Origin: Lobosporangium transversale | Lineage: Eukaryota; Mortierellomycota; Mortierellomycetes; Mortierellales; Mortierellaceae | DNA length: 45,553 nt | Assembly: GCF_002105155.1 (NCBI RefSeq) | Contig: NW_019029075.1 | Coordinates: 1 to 45,553 of the forward strand | Direction: 5' to 3' | Shown here: piece by piece, positions 37,700-45,553 of the stretch | Layout: each line of letters begins with the position of its first letter | Numbering within the stretch: the stretch's first letter is position 1 | Program-made: the position numbers and the translations under genes | Notes under the pieces: model-generated | The model's database searches: none | The model's input: the letters and a program-made list of their open reading frames with translations, nothing else | Told to the model about the DNA's origin: nothing

Positions 37700-38100
37700 A
37701 CGGTTAATACGGTAATGGTAATGGTCATCGTGCTTTTGCTTCTCAAAGTGTGTCAGGTTAACGCCTTAAAGTGTACAGATTATCGTGTAGGTAATGGAGG
37801 AGTTATAACAATCGGAGTGAATGGAGCTAGCAAGTGCGAATAGCCGAGCTCAAATACAGCATGTTGCAGGCCAGGAAAGAATGACAGAATCCTTTTTCTC
37901 ATCCACCAAGGGTACCCATTGTCTTGCGTAGCTTAAAGCAATACCTAGCTGCAAATCGTTATACAATAGCTGTTTGCTCGAACCTTTCAGTTCTTCAATT
38001 TCACCCAACGATAACCCGATGGATGGAGAGAGACATTTAACTTCGTTCGCATACTCGTAAGAAAATAAAGCTACATAGCTCACGTAACGAATAATGTATA
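37700..38100. other. Intergenic DNA, no gene recognised
   Basis: It follows the kinase remnant and ends at Tc-C. The small open frames on both strands show no motif or family likeness. Confidence 0.5.
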
Positions 38101-39699
38101 GTGCGTGCCAAAACTGATGCAATAAATTGCATTTTTCAACATTCATTCCTCATTCTCCTTCTTCCTCTTTATGATCTTCCCTGCCACCACCGTTTCTCAT
38201 TCTCATTTGTCTCACCTCCATGGAGTCTCATCGTCATCGCCATCAGTGGCCTAATTAGCATTTAATTGCAATTTGCTTTCAGCATCTCATTGCATCTATT
38301 ATGGCAATTAACAACTTCTTGTTTTTATTTATTCCTGTTACTTCTCCTTTCCCCTAACGATGTTCCCTCCTTTAGCCTTATATAACTCCCTCATCCTCTT
38401 CGGCATACCGCAGTATAGTTTGTGTAAGAATTCAGGAGGGATATGTGTCCATACGTCTTGGACTCTCTCCCAGAGATCCTCCATATTCTTTGCCTTGTCT
38501 GGATAATGATCCAACTGCACCTTCATGTATGCCCATATGTTTTCTATTGGGTTGATGTCAGGAGAGTTTGCTGGCCATTCCATGAGAGGTATCTTAGACT
38601 TTTGGATATAGGTCATTGCTATTCTTCCGGTATGAATCCTAGCATTGTCCTGCTGAAATATAAATTTGTCCTTATCCATCAAGTAGTAATCCCTGGACTT
38701 AAAGATATAATCCTTGAGAACGTCGACGTATGTTACCGAATCCACCTTCTCTTGGAGCCAGCAGCCATCGCCTGGTCCGTAGTAAGTTATACAACCCCAG
38801 AACATCATTTTGCCTCCACCGCCTTGCCTTGTCTTTTTGATATGATGTGCTCGTAGAGTTTTATCCCATCGATGCTTGTAGTAGTACTTTCTTCCGCAGG
38901 ACCCAACTCTGCTAAAGATGGTCTCATCTGAGAACATGACGTTCTTCCAGTCTTCTAGAGTCCAGTCCAAGTGATCCTTTGCAAAATTATATCGAGCATA
39001 GATTTGCTTCTTCGTCAGATCAGGCTGCTTCTGTTTTACATATGCCCCCATATCATCCTGCATAAGGAACCTCCTGATGCTCGATTTACTAACCTGCACT
39101 CCTTCCCTCAATTGAACAAGTTGTTGGCCATCTTTTAGGGTCTCCAATACACCCATGTCAAAAAATCTTGATAAAAGCTGTTTCGTTTTCTTAGTAACTT
39201 TGCAGGGTCGGCCCCCTCTCAGCACTGGAATACTTTCTTTGCCTCTTTTCCTAATCCTTTGAGCTGAGGTAACAGATATCCCTAAACTCTTTGACACTTC
39301 TCTGGAAGACTTTCCCTGATGAAGTAGAGCAGTTGCATTTTGGATAGTTGATTTGGATAATGATTTCATGTTATGATAAAGATATGGCAGATATGTAGAG
39401 TGTCGCTTGGTGTATCAGTGGTGATGGTGCTATAAAGAAAGAATAAAGAATAAGAAAGAAGTAAGGGATGGACAAACCTGACATGTACTTTTTACCAAAA
39501 CTGATGCAATGAGACATGACTATACAAATGGCGATTATTCGCTAATTGCGTCATTGATGAGAACAGCGATGACAGTCTACGAAGGTGAGACAAATGAGAA
39601 TGAGAAGCGGTGATGGTAGGGAAGATCATTAGAAAGGAAAAGGAGAATGAGGAATGAATGTTAAAAAATGCAAATTATTGCATCAGTTTTGGCACGCAC
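38101..39699 (-). mobile_element. Tc1/mariner-like element Tc-C (about 1.6 kb)
   Basis: The inverted ends are GTGCGTGCCAAAACTGATGC. Imperfect terminal repeats extend for about 150 bp. The motif CCAAAACTGATGCAAT of the right end (39677-39692 inverted) recurs as an inner inverted copy at 39495-39510. TA precedes the left end, while the right end abuts a truncated Tc-B with no TA (CATAG), so the right flank has been altered. Confidence 0.88.
38338..39369 (-). CDS. Tc-C transposase (DD34E), apparently intact
   Basis: 343 residues from ATG 39367-39369 to a stop at 38338. The N-terminal HTH (TALLHQGKSSREVSKSLGIS) and GRPCKV linker are followed by a second HTH-like region (LREGVQVSKSSIRRFLMQDD). 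The DDE domain has VMFSDETIFS, FIFQQDNARIHTG and SPDINPIENIW with 34 residues between the second D and the E. The length is normal for Tc1 transposases and no lesion was seen. Of the transposases in this window it is the best candidate to be functional. Confidence 0.93.
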   Translation of the reverse strand: MKSLSKSTIQNATALLHQGKSSREVSKSLGISVTSAQRIRKRGKESIPVLRGGRPCKVTKKTKQLLSRFFDMGVLETLKDGQQLVQLREGVQVSKSSIRRFLMQDDMGAYVKQKQPDLTKKQIYARYNFAKDHLDWTLEDWKNVMFSDETIFSRVGSCGRKYYYKHRWDKTLRAHHIKKTRQGGGGKMMFWGCITYYGPGDGCWLQEKVDSVTYVDVLKDYIFKSRDYYLMDKDKFIFQQDNARIHTGRIAMTYIQKSKIPLMEWPANSPDINPIENIWAYMKVQLDHYPDKAKNMEDLWERVQDVWTHIPPEFLHKLYCGMPKRMRELYKAKGGNIVRGKEK

Positions 39700-39705
39700 C
39701 ATAGA

Positions 39706-41222
39706 TGGGAGCAACCTGGAATACTCTTTATTTGCTCTAAACCTATTAGCGCTCCTGCTTGTTTCTGATAGCTTTTCACTACTTTGAAATTTTTCTCTCA
39801 TTTGGACAATTTTTAACCATCGTTTTTTTTCACCTATCAAAACTTCGTATTGCCCCCTTTCGCCCTTATGACTGCTAACATCCGCTCAGGCATACTTCTT
39901 ATCAAATTGCGGCAGACCTCCTTCGGCGTCTCCTCCTCCCACATCTGGCCCACTCTTTCCCAGAGTTCCAGCATGCCTTCTGGAATGGTCCCATGTTCGC
40001 GAATTTTTTTTTTAAATGACCCCACAAATGCTCAATAGGGTTTAGGTCTGGTGAATTGGCAGGCCATGTGAGTATTCTACCTGACGCTCTTGTCAATCCA
40101 ATAGAGGCAAGGTAGGTTGTGACTCTCTTAGCCGTATGCTTAGAATCATTGTCTTGTTGGAAGATAAATTGCTCTGGATCAATGTTGTACCAATCCACAG
40201 TATTCAATAGCTCGTCCTGGAGGATACGAATATACAGCTCGGAGTCCAGCGTGGAGTCGATCTTGGCCAAGTAGCCTGGCCCATCCCACGTCATGCAGCC
40301 CCAAACCATGATCGAACCACCACCATGTTTGACTGTGGGCGAAACTAACTTTGGGTCAATATCGGCCGCCTTCACCTTTGGTTCTTTATTTGTTTCCACC
40401 CAAACATAGCGCATGCCATCAGGAGATATCCTACAAATTTTGGACTCATCGGACCAAATTACTCGCTTCCAATCAGCTTCGGTCCAGTCTTTGTGCTGGA
40501 GAGCAAAGTCCAGTCGAGCTTTCTTTTGACGTTTTGTTAACCTAGGCTTCTTGACGGCTTTTTTAGCTTCCAGGCCTATATCTCTCAGCGCCCGACGCAC
40601 CATATTAGCTGACGCCGGATCTTCGTCCTCATCGTTATAGAGTCTGGTAGCATGGACAGCTGATGAGACTACACCACGGTGAAGCAACAATCGAATATAA
40701 TATGCATTCCGGTAATCGAACTTCCGTGGCCGACCAGCTCTACTTTTACTCCTGGCAGGCCCTAATGTCTTGGAGATATTATGGACTGAGGACTTGGATA
40801 TGCCTACTTCTGTGGCAACCTGACGGATGGACTTGTGCTGCTCGAGTAAATGGAGAGCATCCTCAACAACGGAAGCTTTGATTGGCTTCATCTTTGGAGT
40901 GTTTAGAAAGAGTAACGTAGGCTCCTAGAAGAGTGTAGGTGAAGAGTATCTACTCAAGTGTGTGGGAGATAATTTGAAAAAAATTCAGCAAAGGTGCGTA
41001 AAATAAGTGATGGTTATATAATTGTCCAAATGAGATTAAATACTTTTGTCAATGAAAAACCATGGTGAATGAGACTAGAGTATTTTAAACTGAACCAGTC
41101 CACGTATCATTGGCATACTTGTTTACTCTGATAAAAATAAAAGTGCAAGCAACCATCGCTATTATTCTAATCAAGATGGAAAACATGAGCGTGGAACATT
41201 TGGACAAATTTGGAAGCCACTG
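39706..41222 (-). mobile_element. Tc-B, copy 2 (left end missing)
   Basis: It matches copy 1 from TGGGAGCAACCTGG to the right terminus at 41222, where TA (41223-41224) follows. The left 90-100 bp, including that terminus, are replaced by the end of Tc-C. The right flank is a hAT transposase fragment, whose TA was the target. Confidence 0.9.
39837..40891 (-). pseudogene. Tc-B transposase, copy 2 (frame change at an A-run)
   Basis: ATG at 40889-40891; open for 329 codons through the full catalytic domain (VIWSDESKI, FIFQQDNDSKHTAK, SPDLNPIEHLW; 39 residues between the second D and the E). At a run of ten A on the coding strand (about 40005-40014) the natural C-terminus (IREHGTIPEGMLELWERV ... 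RAKGGNTKF) continues in another frame. The zero-frame product ends with a basic RRRRRRR tail. Copy 1 has the same run length. So this is either an old inherited deletion or a slippage site. Confidence 0.88.
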
Positions 41223-41224
41223 TA

Positions 41225-41382
41225 TCAGCAGTCAATGAAATCTTATTGATGTCTTCAAATAAGGCAATCACTTCTTGTTCCATATCATCATATTTTCGTC
41301 TCGTCTATTTCAAATTAGTAAACTTTGTTAGGCTCCAGTGGAGGGAAAGTAATAACGTAGAAATAAATAAAATGATAAGTGA
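41225..41382 (-). pseudogene. hAT transposase scrap between two Tc elements
   Basis: The minus strand matches hAT element 2 around 26835-26985: intron end, then the exon start RRKYDDMEQEVIALFEDINK and ISLTAD. Tc-B copy 2 entered at its TA on one side and Tc-A copy 4 lies on the other. It is a third hAT copy in the window. Confidence 0.85.
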
Positions 41383-41384
41383 TA

Positions 41385-43013
41385 CACTATCATGCAAAAC
41401 TGATTCAATAATTCATTCCCATGTGCATTTCTTTTTTTCATTCCTAGAAACCGTATATGCATACACCACTCATACTTTGGTTTAATAAAGCTCCCGTCTT
41501 CTTCTACGTCATAGTGATGCGTTGTGACATTAGCTTGTCTCATTTGAATAGCTAATGACTTTTTTGTTCATTCAGGTCATTGAATCAGTTTCACATGTGC
41601 CCATTCGGTGGCCAAAGATCTTTATTCTTTTGTGAGCCATAACCTTACATCAATAGTAGTATTCCAACCATGGGCATCACTGACAGCTTGGAGTCTCTTA
41701 TGGATACCTATGATGAGTTTGCGGCAGAAGCCACTGGGATCCTGTACCATTCAACCGATACTCGCTCCCATAGTTTATCACAGCTCTTAGCTCGCTCCGG
41801 ATACCTAGAGAGCCGCCTATCCAATTCTGCCCACATGTGTTCAATAGGGTTGAGGTCAGGGGATTGTGCTGGCCACTCTAGAAGTGTACCTTCCTCTTCT
41901 GTCAGATGTACTGACTCCAAATACTTCCTAACAATCTTCGCCGTGTGCTTCGAGTCATTGTCGTGCTGAAAGACGATATCGCTTTTAGTTAGGCCCTAGT
42001 CATCAAGCGACATCTGTAGATCCTCCTGGAGTAGTTTGATGTAAAGTTGTGCGTCCATATTATTGTCAATCTTTGCAATGTATCCAGGTCAGTACCATGA
42101 GAAGCATGACCACACTTTAACATTACCACCCCCAAACTTGACAGTGCCTTGCACCGACCTGCGAGTGAGGCGTCCCGGATTGTCGTCCCAGATCCACTGC
42201 ACGCCATCAGAGCAGATTCGGTTTATTTTCGATTCATCTGACCAAATAACCTTTTTCCAATCTTCCAGAGTCCATTCCTTATACTTTTTGATAAAATGCA
42301 AACGAGCTTTAATATGCCGTCGACGTAAAGCTGGCTTATGTACACGCCTCTTTGCTGTCAATCCTAACTCCTTGAGCCGTCGTCTAACGGTGGTCTCAGA
42401 AACAGCCGCTGGTATGAGCTGGTTGGCTCTGACGGTGGCCTCAACTGCAGACTTGAGTGTACCTCGTTTCATGTTCACCTTAAGATACTGCATGATACCT
42501 CTAGGTACTTTCCTTGGTCGACCGCCTTTATTGACTGGCATGTACTCCTTATTATGTGCATAGATCCTGGTGGCCGTCGCTATTGATATACCAACACTAG
42601 CAGCAGTTTCTCTAGTAGACATACCTCCCATCATTAACCTCCTGGCTTCGTTGACTTTCCTTTGTGGAGTGGGTCTCATATTCTGTGAAGGTATAGTTAA
42701 GAGAGAGTTAAGCAAGTGTTCATAAAGGAAAGAGAGAAAAGTCCTTTTTTTACTGGCATTAAATGACGTCCAAAGTTGTCATGGGCAACATTTTAGACCA
42801 CATGTGAAACTGATTCAATGACCTGCATGAACAAAAAAGTCATTAGCTATTCAAATGAGACAAGCTAATGTCACAATGCATCACTACGACGTAGAAGAAG
42901 ACGGGAGCTTTATTAAACCAAAGTATGAGTGTTGTATGCATATACGGTTTCGAGGAATGAAAAAAAGAAATGCACATGGGAATGAATTATTGAATCAGTT
43001 TTGCATGATAGTG
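41385..43013 (-). mobile_element. Tc-A, copy 4 (1629 bp, both ends)
   Basis: TA at 41383-41384 and 43014-43015. The same 215-bp-class inverted terminal repeats as copy 3, and no LTR inside. Left flank is hAT; right flank is Helitron-derived. Confidence 0.93.
41652..42679 (-). pseudogene. Tc-A transposase with several point lesions (copy 4)
   Basis: ATG at 42677-42679, open for about 195 codons through HTH, GRPRKV linker and first catalytic D (VIWSDESKIN). Compared with copy 3 there is a stop where G was (WY then stop near 42090), a W-to-stop change near 41997, and a lost base near 41734 (ASAANSS instead of DFCRKL). Another base is lost just before the end. Not functional. Confidence 0.9.
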
Positions 43014-43015
43014 TA

Positions 43016-45553
43016 TACCTTCTACAGCTTTAATAGCACTACCAGTAAGCACACGCAGGATTTTGGGTCGATTCAAAAGCAAAAACTTTCTCGCAGGGCA
43101 AGTACCGCCGACCAGCCTCCCATAGTGTTTAAATGCAGTGTTTGTAGTTGTCTAGGGCATACTCGAAAATCATGCCCAAGTAATAAAAGGTGAGAAGGTG
43201 AGTTTTATTTCTAACGTTTCGATTTGCCACTCTCTCATCAATAGGCCTCTAAACCTTAGTTTTTCCTTTTCACTTTTTCAGTAGCGTTGGTGATTTAGCG
43301 CAAAATGATGCTAGGCCTGTGCGCACACGAAGTATTGCTTTTGAAGGTGACGAAGAGGAAAGTGAAAGGCCCGTGCAAAGACCAAGGTATGTTGCTTTTC
43401 ATTCGGTTTTTCAATGGGGTATTATATTATACATTATGAGTTCTTAACCTTATACCATTATCATTAACCATAGGTCTTCAGGTTGTACGAGCATGAAAAT
43501 GATCCTTCTGTTGAAGATAATTCCTTTGCTAAAGATGACTCTCTACGCTCGCCAGAAGAAAGTTTCGGCAAGATTTGATTTCGGGCCCCAATATTATGCA
43601 TTATAGGACCCGCTTAGAGCCGATGGTCAGCTGCCCCTATTGCGGCCCCTCATGTTTATTGAAAGAACGTGCACCGGGCAGCAGCAAAATCCGTCCAGAA
43701 TTTTCGTTGTGGTGTGGGAGGGGCCAAGTAATATTCCACCACTCGAGCCTATTCCACGCTTGGTTGAACTTCTTGATGGCCAGAGCGGCAAGAGCAAGTT
43801 CATTCCGTGAGCATATACGGGCATATAACGGCGCTCTTTCATTCACGTCCATGGGAGTAAACCTTGATAAAGACCTTGCAAACAACCGACACGGAGTGTA
43901 CACGTTTCGTATCGTTGGAGGGGTCGTCCACCTGATTGGCCCCATGACCCAGCCGAAGGCGCTGTCCCACAGTTCCTACAGATCCATGTCACATTCATGA
44001 CCCTGTTCAGCAAGCAAGGATTCGTAATAACCATTTCGGGATTCTCTTGATGAAGAACTATTGCAGGAACTACAGCAACTCCTTGAACTACACCACCCGT
44101 TAGCCCGTACGCTCAAGAACGTCAGAGAACGTGCGCACGGGAGATATCATGCAGCTGAAGATCGTTATCCGTGCAGAGCCTCGGCATGAGAGAGAGGGGC
44201 AGCAGCGAATGCAATATGGTCCCCTCTCATCAACTGAAATCGCAGTTTTGATACCTGCGACGGTAATGACGTTTCTCGACGAGACATCAAATAGAAAGCA
44301 GAGCTGATGGTTTGAAAAGAATCAATGAGGACCATCCGGCTTACGACAGCCTCCATTACGTCTCTTGCATCCCAAAGGCGAGGAGGGCTGGACATATAAA
44401 AAGTATAAAAACAAACCTAAGCCAGGTCAAACCTCTGCAGGGATTCATCATGACGGTGATGACGGAGGCAGTGGTGATGGCCATCCAGAGGTGGATGTGG
44501 GTGGGGGATGATGTTTCAAGCTAAGAAAAGTCGAGACTACGTCACCTGGAGAGAGTTTTACTATACAGGTTGCAGATTCGTCCTATGAGCTCATCGGACC
44601 AGCGATCTTTCATCTGGATGAATACGCGCTTGACTCATCAGTATGATGTCGACCAATACGCCAAGTTAAAGGCGGATCGGCTTCGGTTCATCAGCGAAAA
44701 CCAGTCTAAGCTGAAGACAGATGCATATATCGGCGTAATGGATGCAATTGAGCTTAATCTCAGGCCAGAAAACATTGGAAAGCGTATATCCTGCCATCAT
44801 CCTTTGCTGGAGGCCCCAGGTTTATGCAGCAGCTCTTCCAAGATGGCATTGCTATGGTCCGAAAGTCTGGCAAGCCTGATCTCTTCATCACATTCACCTG
44901 TAACCCCAAGTGGTCAGAGATTCAGGAGCTCTATACGAAGGCCAAACAGCGGCGATCGGCCTGATCTCTGCGTGGAGTCTTTAATCTCAAAAAGAAAGCC
45001 CTTGAGGATGACCTTTTCAAGAAAGAGGTCCTGGGAAAGGTTGTTGCCTACAATTGGGTTGTCGAGTTCCAGAAACGTGGTTTGCCACACCAGCCCTGCT
45101 TATAATCCTTGACGACAAGGATAAACCACGAACAACGGATGACTTTGACTCTATTGTTTCTGCAGAGATCCCAGATCGTGGCAACGCTCCGCTAGCCTAC
45201 GAGACAGTAACATCTCACATGATACATGGGCCATGTGGAGCTCGTAACCATCAAGCATCATGCATGGCCGAAGGGAGTTGCAGTAAGAAGTATCCACGCC
45301 CATTTCTGGAGAAAACCACGCGCAACGAGCATGGTTACCCTAATTATCGCCGACGCAATGAGCCTGGACGCTCCTTTGTGAACTCGAAAGGCAATACTAT
45401 CGACAACACATGGGTTGTTCCTCATAATCTATGGCTCGCCACCAAATACAACGCACATATAAATGTCGAAATCTGCGGGACAGTTTCGTCAGTCAAGTAT
45501 ATTTACAAGTATGTGCACAAGGGCCACGACAGAGCATCGATTGCTGTTGCAGC
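43016..45553 (+). pseudogene. Decayed Helitron Rep/helicase gene, N-terminal region to window end
   Basis: A zinc-knuckle-like CSVCSCLGHTRKSCP (about 43130-43190) comes first, then two probable short introns (GTGAGT near 43199, GTATGT near 43387). The Helitron N-terminal domain follows in pieces: CPYCG, LFHAWLNFL / FREHIRAYNGALSFTSMGV (43660-43860), EDHPAYDSLHYV (44330). The Rep domain comes next (DQYAKLKADRLRFISENQSK, 44655-44720). At about 45090 the HUH motif is broken: GLPHQ is followed by a four-base loss that removes the second His. From 45105 the frame is open to the end, with SCSKKYPRPF, YRRRN and KYIYKYVHKGHDRA (the tyrosine motif). At least five frame breaks. The helicase should follow outside the window. 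Confidence 0.82.

Noticed and set aside
37850-38146. 98-residue minus-strand open frame
   Set aside because: It runs into the Tc-C terminal repeat and has no recognisable motif.

Overview
The window looks like a repeat-rich, gene-poor stretch of a fungal nuclear genome, most likely an early-diverging (Mucoromycota-type) fungus. This is inferred from Crinkler (CRN) genes with the fungal-type header (LFCILDG...), short spliceosomal introns with long T-tracts before the acceptor, and the mix of chromodomain-type Ty3 elements, Tc1/mariner, hAT and Helitron elements. I cannot name the species.

Layout, left to right. 1-1.7 kb: gag and the start of pol of a minus-strand Ty3 element, its primer-binding site and part of its LTR. 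1.7-3.1 kb: a decayed CRN-type NTPase gene. 3.1-7.3 kb: a truncated Tc1-like element (family Tc-A) cut by a second Ty3 element (gag plus truncated pol), whose very short LTR holds a hAT-type MITE with a perfect 8-bp target duplication. 7.3-13.7 kb: another Tc-A fragment joined to a nearly intact, minus-strand chromodomain Ty3 element with 537-bp LTRs. 13.7-15.7 kb: a minus-strand hAT element. 16.5-19.2 kb: the one gene that looks intact, a six-exon CRN with a P-loop NTPase and a restriction-endonuclease-like C-terminus. 19.2-20.6 kb: no gene seen. 20.6-25.1 kb: a hAT MITE, two more Ty3 gag fragments and a complete but frameshifted Tc1-like element (Tc-B). 25.1-27.3 kb: the 5' part of a second hAT element. 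27.3-29.5 kb: full-length Tc-A split by a solo LTR. 29.5-34.6 kb: a Ty3 pol split by a Tc1-like element (Tc-D), itself split by a 1.4-kb Helitron. 34.6-35.4 kb: a Helitron helicase tail. 35.7-37.7 kb: a decayed CRN with a kinase-like C-terminus. 38.1-43.0 kb: Tc-C (apparently intact transposase), Tc-B copy 2, a hAT scrap and Tc-A copy 4. 43.0-45.55 kb: a decayed Helitron Rep region running off the window.

Main points. (1) The chromodomain Ty3 element has a Tf1/sushi-like self-priming layout: the ten bases at the PBS are complementary to an LTR segment 35 nt downstream of a TATA box. Four other Ty3 elements instead share a conventional TGG-type PBS. (2) Three different Ty3 elements carry an in-phase GGGAAA(A/C) heptamer plus a stem-loop at the gag end, with pol in the -1 frame. 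(3) The two CRN genes share a 246-bp block with one difference that spans the end of the header exon and the start of intron 1, while sequence on both sides is unrelated or clearly diverged; this looks like a recombination joint for swapping effector domains. (4) Two of the four Tc1-like families have 39 residues between the second D and the E, and all four carry inner and outer copies of a terminal motif in inverted orientation. (5) The MITEs and both hAT elements share CAGTGCTCC termini and arrays of ATTCGAA-like motifs.
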